Below, one piece after another: positions 14,993 to 24,100 of a stretch of 39,666 nt of DNA. The position numbers were made by a program, and so were the translations under genes. This stretch comes from Cacconaster sp045641345 (GTDB lineage: Bacteria > Bacteroidota > Bacteroidia > Bacteroidales > UBA932). The notes below the pieces were generated by a model, which saw only the letters and a list, made by a program, of their open reading frames with translations, made no database searches and was not told the origin of the DNA. Location: NCBI GenBank assembly GCA_045641345.1, contig JAZUGR010000011.1, positions 1-39,666 on the forward strand. The letters run 5' to 3'. The stretch's first letter is position 1. Every line of letters starts with the position of its first letter.

Positions 14993-16381
14993 ATGGGGGG
15001 ATTCTGGAAAACCCTTGGCGAAGGCATCGTCTCATTCAGTGACTGCATCTGCGGCTACCCCCTTTTCGTGCTCCTGATAGGCGGAGGCCTCTATTTCCTG
15101 ATCATCTCACGGTTCGCCCCGCTGCGCCATTACGGCACTGCCATCCGCGAACTCCGCAGAAGAGACGATTCCGGCAAGGGGCAGATCAGTTCCCTGGAGG
15201 CGCTTTCGAGCGCCGTTGCGGCCACAGTGGGGCTTGGCAACATCGCCGGAGTGGCGATAGCCATCTCCATCGGCGGTCCGGGGGCCATCTTCTGGATGTG
15301 GGTAAGCGCCGTGGTTGGAATGGCGACCAAACTGTTTGAAGGGACTCTCTCCGTAATGTACAAGGGCAAGGACTCGGCCGGTGAAGTGCAGGGCGGCCCG
15401 ATGTATATGATATTGTCGGGGCTCGGGAGCAAATTCAAGCCGATGGCAGTGTTCTTCGCCATTTCGGGTATGGTGGGCACCCTCTGCGTGATGCAGTCGA
15501 ACCAGCTCACCGAGTCGGTGCTGTCGGTATTCTTCGACCCCCGGCAGGACACCGTGGCGGTACGCGCCATAATCGGCGTCGTAATCAGCCTCATCGTGGC
15601 CGCAGTGATTTCGGGTGGCATCACCCGCATATCCAGGGTCGCCACAAAGATTGTCCCTGCAATGGTAGTGCTGTATTTCCTTCTGATATCCTATATAATT
15701 CTGACACACGTCAAGGCTGTCCCCGGGGTATTCGCCGATATCTTTGCGGGAGCCTTCAATGCCGCATCGGCTGCGGGAGGAGTGGCGGGCGGCCTCGCAA
15801 CGGTGGCCCTGACCGGTGTACGCAGGGCCGCGATGGTCAATGAGGCAGGAATAGGCACGGCCTCGATGATGCACGGAGCTTCGCGCAGCGGGCAGCCGGC
15901 ACGCGAAGGGCTGGTGGCTATGATAGGGCCTTCGATCGACTCCGGTCTGGTGTGCACCCTCACCGCAATAGCGATACTTATAGGACGCACCGTAAATCCC
16001 GATATACTGCCACAGGGAGGAGGATTCTCGTCCGTACAGGGACTCCGCATAGCTATGGGGGCCTTTGATGCGGCAATCCCGCAGGCGGGGAGCTACCTGC
16101 TTATGGCCATAGTGCTGTGCTTCGCATTCTCCACCATGTTCTCATACTCCTATTACGGGCAGAAATGCCTCGGATTCCTGATAGGGGCCGACAAGGGGAG
16201 GTATTTCAACTGGTTTTTCCTCATAATGCTTGTCGTGGCGGCCATACTGCCGCTCAGGGTGGCGGTCAGCCTCATCGACATCGCCTTCGCCTTCATGGCA
16301 TTCCCCACAATGCTCACGATGCTCATATTGAGCCGCAAGGCGCAGGGCGCAATAAACGATTATCTATCACGCAACAAATAA
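14993..16381 (+). CDS. Alanine/glycine:cation symporter (AGCS family)
   Basis: A sodium-coupled amino-acid carrier of the inner membrane. Family signatures are clear: VGLGNIAGVAIAISIGGPGA followed by FWMWVSAVVGMATKLFE, and VNEAGIGTASMMHGASRSGQ with PAREGLVAMIGPSIDSG. About ten or eleven membrane helices are spread over 462 residues, which is a usual AGCS length. Alanine and glycine are the typical substrates, but the sequence does not settle which. The ATG at 14993 directly abuts the sigma factor TAA, and argS follows 6 bases after its stop, so the four genes 14132-19000 form one compact unit. Confidence 0.93.
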   Translation: MGGFWKTLGEGIVSFSDCICGYPLFVLLIGGGLYFLIISRFAPLRHYGTAIRELRRRDDSGKGQISSLEALSSAVAATVGLGNIAGVAIAISIGGPGAIFWMWVSAVVGMATKLFEGTLSVMYKGKDSAGEVQGGPMYMILSGLGSKFKPMAVFFAISGMVGTLCVMQSNQLTESVLSVFFDPRQDTVAVRAIIGVVISLIVAAVISGGITRISRVATKIVPAMVVLYFLLISYIILTHVKAVPGVFADIFAGAFNAASAAGGVAGGLATVALTGVRRAAMVNEAGIGTASMMHGASRSGQPAREGLVAMIGPSIDSGLVCTLTAIAILIGRTVNPDILPQGGGFSSVQGLRIAMGAFDAAIPQAGSYLLMAIVLCFAFSTMFSYSYYGQKCLGFLIGADKGRYFNWFFLIMLVVAAILPLRVAVSLIDIAFAFMAFPTMLTMLILSRKAQGAINDYLSRNK

Positions 16382-16387
16382 CAACAG

Positions 16388-18166
16388 ATGAACCCCATAC
16401 AATTTCTGTCAGAGAAGACGTCGGCTGCGGTCAAGGCCCTCTACGGCACCGAACCCGGCGCAGAAATGCTCCAATTGCAGGCAACGCGCAAGGATTTTGA
16501 AGGAGACGTGACGGTTGTCGCATTCCCGCTGCTGCGCCTGAGCCGCAAGAGCCCCGAAGCCACCGCAAATGAGCTGGGTTCCTGGCTGGCCTCCAACGTG
16601 TCCGAAGTGGCCTCGTTCAACGTGGTCAAAGGATTCCTCAACATAAAATTGGCCTCAACCTTCTGGGGATCGGTGCTCAAGGAGATATCCGAAGACGCTT
16701 CGTTCGGCTGCCTCCCTCCCACCGGCCGCACCGTAATGATAGAATATTCGTCGCCCAACACCAACAAGCCGCTCCATCTCGGGCACGTACGCAACAACCT
16801 TCTCGGATGGTCTGTGGCACAGCTCCTCAAGGCGTGCGGAAACAATGTCATCAAGGTGAATCTGGTCAATGACCGCGGCATCCATATATGCAAGTCGATG
16901 CTCGCCTGGCTCAAGAGGGGCAACGGCATAACCCCCACTCAGGCAGGCAAGAAGGGCGACCACCTCATCGGCGACTTCTACGTGCTGTTCAACGATATGC
17001 TCAAGGAGGAAGTCAAGGGTCTGGTGGCAGGCGGAATGAGCGAAGAGGAGGCTGAAAAGAACGCCCCCCTTATGAAAGAGGCTCAGGAGATGCTTGTCAA
17101 ATGGGAGCACGGCGACAAGGAAGTGGTGGATCTGTGGAAGAAGATGAACGGCTGGGTTTACGAAGGCTTCGCCAAAACCTACGACTCCCTCGGGATATCG
17201 TTCGACCGCACCTACTATGAGTCACAGACCTACCGCGACGGCAAGTCGCTGGTGGCCGACGGCCTCGAACGCGGAATCTTCTTCCGCAAGGAAGACAACT
17301 CCGTATGGTGCGACCTTTCCGGCGACGGGCTCGATGAAAAGCTGCTCCTGCGCGGCGACGGCACTTCGGTGTATATGACGCAGGACCTCGGCACGGCACG
17401 CCAGAGATTCGAGGAATACAATCTCGACGAGCTGATATATGTGGTTGGAAACGAGCAGAACTACCACTTCCAGGTACTCAAGCTCATCCTCGGCAAGCTC
17501 GGCTTCAAGTGGGCCGGAAACATCTTCCATCTCTCATACGGTATGGTGGAACTGCCGGAGGGCAAGATGAAATCGAGGGAAGGCACGGTGGTGGATGCCG
17601 ACGACCTTATCGAGAAGATGTACCTTGCAGCCAGAGAGACGTCGCTTGAACTCGGCAAGCTCGAGGGAATGAGCGAAGAGGAGCAGGACAATCTCTTCAG
17701 GATGCTGGGCCTCGGAGCGCTCAAATATTTCATCATCAAGGTCGATCCAAAGAAGACGATGCTCTTCGACCCCAAGGAGTCCATCGACTTCAACGGCAAT
17801 ACCGGCCCCTTCATCCAATACACGCACGCACGCATAAAGTCGATTCTCCGCAAGGCGGCCCAACAGGGGATGAAGTCGGAGGCTTCGTGCGCCCCCACCC
17901 TCGAAAAGGAGGAGAGCATCATCCGGCTGCTCAGCTCATATCCCGACAAGATACGCGAAGCCGGAGAGGCTCACTCCCCGGCCATAATAGCGAACTACGC
18001 CTACGAACTGGCCAAGGAGTTCAACCAGTATTACCACGACACCTCAATACTCCGCGAGGAGGATGCCTCATTGAGGTCGCAGAGGCTCTGCCTGATTGAA
18101 ACGATCGCCTCGGTGCTTGTGAAGGCTATGGGCATACTCGGCATAGAACTTCCCGAAAGGATGTAG
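16388..18166 (+). CDS. argS: Arginyl-tRNA synthetase
   Basis: Class I synthetase that charges tRNA-Arg. The N-terminal tRNA D-loop-binding domain (about residues 1-100) is followed by the HIGH-type motif in SSPNTNKPLHLGHVRNNLLG (about 120-139) and the KMSK counterpart in GKMKSREGTVVDADDL. The C-terminal anticodon-binding DALR domain covers roughly residues 470-592, with QYTHARIKSILRKA at its entry and LPERM at the end. Length 592 is normal. It follows the symporter gene by 6 bases and precedes the RNase Z gene by 12. Confidence 0.97.
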   Translation: MNPIQFLSEKTSAAVKALYGTEPGAEMLQLQATRKDFEGDVTVVAFPLLRLSRKSPEATANELGSWLASNVSEVASFNVVKGFLNIKLASTFWGSVLKEISEDASFGCLPPTGRTVMIEYSSPNTNKPLHLGHVRNNLLGWSVAQLLKACGNNVIKVNLVNDRGIHICKSMLAWLKRGNGITPTQAGKKGDHLIGDFYVLFNDMLKEEVKGLVAGGMSEEEAEKNAPLMKEAQEMLVKWEHGDKEVVDLWKKMNGWVYEGFAKTYDSLGISFDRTYYESQTYRDGKSLVADGLERGIFFRKEDNSVWCDLSGDGLDEKLLLRGDGTSVYMTQDLGTARQRFEEYNLDELIYVVGNEQNYHFQVLKLILGKLGFKWAGNIFHLSYGMVELPEGKMKSREGTVVDADDLIEKMYLAARETSLELGKLEGMSEEEQDNLFRMLGLGALKYFIIKVDPKKTMLFDPKESIDFNGNTGPFIQYTHARIKSILRKAAQQGMKSEASCAPTLEKEESIIRLLSSYPDKIREAGEAHSPAIIANYAYELAKEFNQYYHDTSILREEDASLRSQRLCLIETIASVLVKAMGILGIELPERM

Positions 18167-18178
18167 GGCTGCTGCGCA

Positions 18179-19000
18179 ATGGAATTCTCCTTCACCACGC
18201 TCGGGTCGGCTTCGGCGAAGCCTCTCTCCGACAGATTCCAGAGCTGCCACCTTTTCAACGTAAGGGGGCGCCTGTTTCTGACCGACTGCGGCGAGGGGGC
18301 CCAGATGCAGCTGATGCGCAACAGGATATCCCTTCTCAAGATAGACAACATCCTGATATCCCATCTTCACGGCGACCACGTGTTCGGGATATTCGGAATC
18401 CTTTCGACAATGGGGCTGTTCGGCAGGACGTCCGACCTCCACATCTATGCCCCGAGGGATTTTTCATCCATCGTCAATTTCTTCAAGGGGCACTTCGGTG
18501 AAGGAATCAAGTACGAAATAATCCATCACCCGCTCTGCTGCAGGGAACCTCAGCTGATATGCGACACGCGCACCGCCGAGGTCCACGCATTCCCGCTCAA
18601 CCACGGTATAGATACGTTCGGATTCCTGATACGTGAAAAATGGCCCACCGACATAGCCACAGGACTTCCGCAGCGCCGCAGTCGCAGTGCCGCATATTGC
18701 AGTGACACAGCTCCTTTTGAAGAAGAGGCCCGCTGGATCGAGGGGGTGGACCTGCTCTACCACGAAGCCACCTACACCGAAGAATGCCGCCAGGTTGCCA
18801 ACCGGAGATTCCACTCCACCGCCAGGCAGGCCGCACTCGTAGCCAGACAGGCCGGAGCAGGTCAGCTGATAATGGGCCATTTCTCATCCAGATACAAGGA
18901 CCTCAACGTAATTCTCGACGAGGCCCGCGAGGTGTTCGAACACTCTTTCCTGGCAAGCGAAAACCAGCGTTTCATCATTCCGGTTCCGGAGCGCAACTAA
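18179..19000 (+). CDS. rnz: Ribonuclease Z, shortened form
   Basis: Metallo-beta-lactamase-fold endonuclease that trims the 3' trailer of tRNA precursors. The metal motif is HLHGDH (His62, His64, Asp66, His67), with further ligands at His142 (LNHG), Asp176 (CSDT) and in MGHFSSRY near the end. The flexible-arm region FFKGHFGEGIKYEIIHH is present. The product has 273 residues instead of about 300-310. The missing part lies between FLIREK (about 154) and AAYCSDTA (about 172), where related proteins, as I recall them, carry some 30 more residues. All catalytic residues remain, so it should be active. It is the last gene of the rpoD unit; a promoter for the next unit follows at 19012. Confidence 0.93.
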   Translation: MEFSFTTLGSASAKPLSDRFQSCHLFNVRGRLFLTDCGEGAQMQLMRNRISLLKIDNILISHLHGDHVFGIFGILSTMGLFGRTSDLHIYAPRDFSSIVNFFKGHFGEGIKYEIIHHPLCCREPQLICDTRTAEVHAFPLNHGIDTFGFLIREKWPTDIATGLPQRRSRSAAYCSDTAPFEEEARWIEGVDLLYHEATYTEECRQVANRRFHSTARQAALVARQAGAGQLIMGHFSSRYKDLNVILDEAREVFEHSFLASENQRFIIPVPERN

Positions 19001-19011
19001 CGGAAATTTGC

Positions 19012-19019
19012 TATCTTTG
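19012..19019 (+). promoter_or_regulatory. -7 promoter box (TATCTTTG) for the glucosaminidase/mltG/tamB operon
   Basis: Exact TAnnTTTG match directly after the RNase Z stop. The expected transcript start (about 19026) falls inside the hairpin at 19024-19047. Confidence 0.6.
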
Positions 19020-19023
19020 TAAA

Positions 19024-19047
19024 GTTGCCCGTAATGTACCGGGCAGC
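19024..19047 (+). other. Leader hairpin ahead of the TTG-started glucosaminidase gene
   Basis: GTTGCCCG (19024-19031) pairs with CGGGCAGC (19040-19047), including one G-T pair, around an 8-base loop. No T-run follows, so it is not a standard terminator. It would sit at the extreme 5' end of the message and could stabilise it. Confidence 0.4.
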
Positions 19048-19064
19048 TTAAGACAGCTTCTGAA

Positions 19065-20015
19065 TTGAAAAAACGCTTCGCCACAGGCCTGCTTTCGCTC
19101 GCTTCCGCCTGCCTCCTCTGTTACGGAAAAATCACCAGAGAGGAGTACATACGCACCTACAGCACAATGGCCGTAGAGCAGATGAAGCGTACCGGCATCC
19201 CGGCCAGCATAACCCTCGCACAGGGATGTCTCGAATCGGCCGACGGCAACAGCGCCCTCGCCAGAGAGGCAAACAACCATTTCGGCATCAAATGCCACGA
19301 CTGGCAGGGCGAAACCTATACCCACGATGACGAAACACGGAACGAATGCTTCAGGAAATACGGCGATGCCGAAGAATCCTACCGTGACCACTCCAATTTC
19401 CTGCGCTACCGCGACAGGTATGCATTCCTGTTCGAACTCGACCCGAAGGATTACAAGGGATGGGCATACGGGCTCAAAAAGGCCGGATATGCCACAGCCC
19501 CCTCCTATCCCGCTTCTCTGATAAAGATAATCGAAGACTACCGTCTCTACCGGTTCGACAGCGATTCAATCGCCCTGCCCTCCCCGTCTCTGGCGCAGCA
19601 GCAGTCAAATGAAAAAATCACTCCCGACGACCGCAGTCCTCTCTACAGGATATCCCTCAGCCGGCAGCTGTTCAGCCGCAACGGAGTATTGTACGTTCTT
19701 GCCGAGAGCTACGACTCCTACGAGTCGCTGGCCAGGGAATTCAATCTGTTCAAGCGGGAGATACTCAGATTCAACGATCTCCGACGCAGCGAACCGCTCT
19801 CTTCAGGGCAGGTCGTATATCTGCAGCGCAAGAAGGCGGATGCCGCGGAGCATCTTGAAATGCACGTGGTGGAAAGCGGGGAGACCATGCGCGATATCGC
19901 ACAGCGCTATGCCGTGCGGGCAAAAGAACTGTACAGATACAACAATCTTCCTCCCGGAAGCGATCCCCCGCCCGGCGAAGTGATATTTCTCTGCAAACCA
20001 GACAAAGTAAAATGA
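19065..20015 (+). CDS. Exported N-acetylglucosaminidase (peptidoglycan hydrolase) with two LysM domains
   Basis: The signal peptide (start-KKRFATGLLSLASACLLC) leads into a GH73-type glucosaminidase domain (about residues 25-165). Landmarks are ITLAQGCLESADGNSALARE, with the probable catalytic Glu in CLES, NNHFGIKCHDW, and YRDHSNFLRYRDRY. Two LysM cell-wall-binding domains follow, about 205-255 (YVLAESYDSYESLAREFNLF) and 263-312 (HVVESGETMRDIAQRYAV). It should cut glycan strands in the periplasm. The start codon is TTG at 19065, picked because it gives a proper signal peptide and lies about 40 bases after the expected transcript start. It is the first of three envelope genes, and its stop overlaps mltG by ATGA (20012-20015). 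Confidence 0.92.
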   Translation: MKKRFATGLLSLASACLLCYGKITREEYIRTYSTMAVEQMKRTGIPASITLAQGCLESADGNSALAREANNHFGIKCHDWQGETYTHDDETRNECFRKYGDAEESYRDHSNFLRYRDRYAFLFELDPKDYKGWAYGLKKAGYATAPSYPASLIKIIEDYRLYRFDSDSIALPSPSLAQQQSNEKITPDDRSPLYRISLSRQLFSRNGVLYVLAESYDSYESLAREFNLFKREILRFNDLRRSEPLSSGQVVYLQRKKADAAEHLEMHVVESGETMRDIAQRYAVRAKELYRYNNLPPGSDPPPGEVIFLCKPDKVK

Positions 20016-21121
20016 AAGCAAAGATAACGTTCTATTCAACCCTGACGGCTGTGGCCGTCCTCACTGCAGTAGCGGCTTTTGAACTGTACCGCACTTTCGA
20101 GAGCGACAACGTCAGGAGCGACAGCCCGACCGATGGAGTGGTCAAGATCGACCGCGATGCCGACTACGGCCGGCTCTGCGAAATAATGACGGGCAGCGGC
20201 GTGCTCCGCAATCCCGCCACATTCCTGAGGGCGGCGCGCCTCTTCAGGCTCAATGACAAATTCCACCCCGGCCGCTACGTGTTCACTCCCGGTATGAACA
20301 ACCGCGAAATAATACGCACCATCGCCTACGGGCTGCAAAAGCCTGTGGACATCGTCGTGGGCGACAACATACGGACGATGGAGCAGCTCGCCTCGTGTCT
20401 GGCACGCCAGACCGACTGCGATTCGGCCCATATACTTCAGCTGCTGAGGGACACCACGATAATGGCCAACTACGGCTTCTCGCAGGCCACGTTCCCCGGA
20501 ATGTTCATTCCCGACACGTACGAAGTATACTGGACAATCAAGCCCGACAATCTGCTTACCAGAATGTACCGCGAGTACGAAAACTTCTGGAAAAACGGAA
20601 GGGACCGGAAGGCCTCGGACATCGGTCTGTCACGCAACGAAGTGTCCACCCTGGCATCAATCGTTTCGGAAGAGACCAAATGCATCGACGAGATGCCGGT
20701 AGTGGCAGGATTGTACATCAACCGCCTGCGCAAGGGGATGCCTCTTCAGGCCGATCCCACCGTCAAGTTCGCAGTGGGCGACCCTGCCCTCACCAGGATA
20801 CTGAACAGCCATTTGCAGACAGAATCCCCTTACAATACCTACAAGTACACAGGTCTGCCCCCGGGGCCGATAGTCATTCCGCCCGTTGCGGCAATCGATG
20901 CCGTGCTCTCCTACGAGCACCACGGCTACCTGTATATGTGCGCCAAGCCCACTTTCGACGGCAGGCATTCGTTCGCCGCGACATACCAGCAGCATTTGCA
21001 GAATGCCGCACGGTATCACGCGGCCTATGAAGAAATGAGGAAAGCGCGCCAGGCGCTGGCCGATTCGCTCGCCGCGGCTCAGGCCATCGACAGCATTCAA
21101 GGACTTGCCGCCAGGCTATGA
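20012..21121 (+). CDS. mltG: Endolytic peptidoglycan transglycosylase MltG
   Basis: Inner-membrane lytic transglycosylase that cuts nascent glycan strands and so sets their length. One N-terminal membrane helix (about 6-24) is followed by a LysM-like region (about 44-130) and the YceG catalytic domain (about 130-355). Conserved stretches are FPDTYEVYW-type FIPDTYEVYW, LASIVSEETKCIDEMPVVAG, LYINRLRKGMPLQADPTVKF, and SPYNTYKYTGLPPGPIVIP. The catalytic motif reads SIV-S-E-E-T (Glu220, Glu221), while E. coli has SIV-E-K-E-T, so one acidic position of the motif is Ser here. The length of 369 is usual. It overlaps the glucosaminidase upstream and tamB downstream (21118-21121), which suggests coordinated glycan cutting and envelope assembly. 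Confidence 0.95.
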   Translation: MKAKITFYSTLTAVAVLTAVAAFELYRTFESDNVRSDSPTDGVVKIDRDADYGRLCEIMTGSGVLRNPATFLRAARLFRLNDKFHPGRYVFTPGMNNREIIRTIAYGLQKPVDIVVGDNIRTMEQLASCLARQTDCDSAHILQLLRDTTIMANYGFSQATFPGMFIPDTYEVYWTIKPDNLLTRMYREYENFWKNGRDRKASDIGLSRNEVSTLASIVSEETKCIDEMPVVAGLYINRLRKGMPLQADPTVKFAVGDPALTRILNSHLQTESPYNTYKYTGLPPGPIVIPPVAAIDAVLSYEHHGYLYMCAKPTFDGRHSFAATYQQHLQNAARYHAAYEEMRKARQALADSLAAAQAIDSIQGLAARL

Positions 21122-24100
21122 CAGTCGTTCGCAAAATATTCTTCTGGCTACTTCTGGCGATGCTTTCCCTGTCACTGGCAGGGATGGCTGCCCTGCAGGC
21201 GCCTTCGGTCCAGAAAGCCGTCACGACAAGAATATCTTCTGCGATATCCGGCCATCTGAACGGAAGTCTCTCCATAGGGCGCATCTATCTTGTGCCCTTC
21301 AGCACGCTGATGTGCACTAACGTCGAGGTCCTCGGGCCTGATGCCGACACGATAGCTACGGCCGGCAAGCTCCTGGTCAACATACGTCCGGCGTCAATCC
21401 TCGGCAGCCGTTTTTCAATAAGCAGAATAGCCCTCGAAAGGTCATCCCTGAAGATAGAACATCTCTCCGAGGAGACCACCAATATCGCCCGGCTGCTCGA
21501 TGGGCTGTTCCCCGAATCGGACGGGAACGGCATCGACATTCCGTGGGACGAAATCGCAGTTGGACGGTTGCGCGTAAAGGACTTGTCGATAGAGGTCGAC
21601 GGCAAGAAGGTCCTCAACCATTTCGGCATCGGAGCCGAAGCCATCACATACTCGGAATCCGGGCTGAACCTGCTTTTCAGCCATATTGACCCTGATGGAG
21701 GGATGAGTGTCGAAGTCTCCGGATTCGAGGCGCAATTAAGGGTGTCCGACACCCTGGCATCACTCACCGGACTGCGCTACGGCGACAACTACTCCGACAT
21801 CGACATTCCCGAAATATCCCTCAGGTTCGACTCTTACGACGACCTCGCCGATTCCCCGGCATCAACCGGCATATCGCTCATCATCGGCAAGTCCAAGTTA
21901 GGGCTCGGCACACTCGGCCCGTTAATATCATCCTGCGCCGGAAAACGTGACCTGATCGACATTTCAGGAACCGTAACGGGAACAGTCGGCGATGCCTCCA
22001 TCGACCGGCTCGAAGTGGCGACCCCCACAGGGGCCAGCCGCATTTCGCTGTCGGCCGCAATCGAAGGGCTGCCCGACGTCGAACATACCGGAGTGGACCT
22101 CTCCATAAAGGATTCCTACACCACGCTCAATGACCTGCAGAGGATATTGGAGCATCTGTCGGTAGATTTCAACTCTCCCTCAGGAGCAGACGGAATCGGA
22201 GATATGCGCATCGGCATCGAGGCTGCGGCAGCCGGAGGGCCTGAAAGGGTGCGCGCCCTGTTCCAGCTCTCATCCGACATAGGCAAGGTCAACGTATCGG
22301 CCAAGGGGTGGAAATCGGGCAAGAAGTCATATACCGCCGAAGGGGCGGCCATCGTCCACAATCTGGACATAGGGCGGGTGACGGGTGACGGGCGGTTCGG
22401 AAACTGTTCTCTCCTGATTGCCGGGACTGCTCTCGCAGGTGAGGTGAACGCCTATTCCATCGACGACCTCAGGCTTCAGGAGCTGGTTTTCAACGGATAC
22501 AGCTACAAGGAGCTGCGCGGCAACGGGCAATACAGCGACGGCCATTTCAAGGTCAATGCCAGCTGCGAAGACCCCAACCTCAGGTTCAATCTGTCGGCCG
22601 AAACCGATATCCGCGACACAACCGACAGAAGAGCCGAGTTCCTGCTCGACTTGCCTGTGGCGAACCTCTTCGCACTGAACCTTGCCGACGGGCAGGCGTC
22701 AGTCTCGCTCAGGGCCAGGGCCGATGCCACCAGCAGCAAGGAGGACGACATACTGGGACGGCTTGACATAAACAATCTCAAGGTCAGCCTTGGGAAGGAG
22801 CGTTTCGACATAGGCAACATCGAATGCAAATCCATATTCTCGGGAGGGACATACAACGCGGTCGTCGAATCCGACGTATTCAACGCCAACTACAACGGCT
22901 CGGCCCCTCTTGCAAAGACGATTCACGACATTGTCTCGTCGTTGGGGGCAAGAATCGCCCCCGAATCGGGGCATAGCGCCGACATATCGGTCATAACGGG
23001 TGACATCCGGCCCATACTGTCGATTCTCTGCCCCCGGATGTACATTAATCCCGGTACGAAACTCGAATTGAAACTCAAGGAGTCTTCGGAAATAGAGATT
23101 GACCTCTCATCGGGGCTTATGGCATACAACGACCTCTATATAAAGGATGTTTCCGCCAGAATAGACAATGCACCGGGCCACCTGTCGCTCAATTCATCGG
23201 CAGGTATGGTGCAGAGCGGCACAGCCAAGTTCCTCTCGGCCGCCATAACGGCCGAGGCTCTCGAGGACAGGGTCGACACTCACCTGAGTTTCGACAATAC
23301 CGCCTCGTCAGACGGGTCGGACGATGTCGGGAAGCACAAGGCCGACCTCAAACTGTCGTTCTCATTCCCCGACACAACGACGGCGCCGGAAAGGATGATT
23401 GCCAGGATAGAACCCTCTTCGGCCGAAATGAACGGCAGAGCGATAGCAATCTCGCCCTCGATAATATCTTTCAGGAAAGGAGCCGTCGACATAGATTCGG
23501 TAATGATTGCAGACGGCGACGGCCATCTTCTCATCAACGGAACAATATCCGATTCTGCCGGTGACACCTTGAGACTTGACGTAAAGCATTTCAATCTCGC
23601 ACATCTGTGCGGGATTCTCGTCAGTCCCGACGTGGCTCTGAAAGGTTTCCTCTCCGGCAGCGCATCAGCGTGGGGTCTTCTCGGCAAGGATATGGCATTT
23701 TTTACGGCTCTCGGCGGCAAGGACATCTCGGTCGGGGGCTCCGCGATGGGCGAAATGACCGCAATGTGCAAGTGGGACGCCACTCACGAGCGCATAAACG
23801 TATTGGTAAGCAACAACAACCGTGGCAAAGTGCCCTTCAATCTTTCGGGATGGTACAGGCCTTCCGACAAGTCCACCGAGATGAACGTGGCGCTCGACAG
23901 CCTGTCGCTCAACTGGGTGCCGGCCATCGCCCCTGCAGTGTTCAGCGATATGGACGGTACGGTGAGCGGATTCGTGCACCTGGGCGGAACGACCGACTCC
24001 CTCCTGATAGCGAGTCACGGCACACGGCTCAACAACGTGTACAGCGTAGTCGACTACACCCGGGTACCCTATTATCTCGACGGGCCGTTCTCCATCAACC

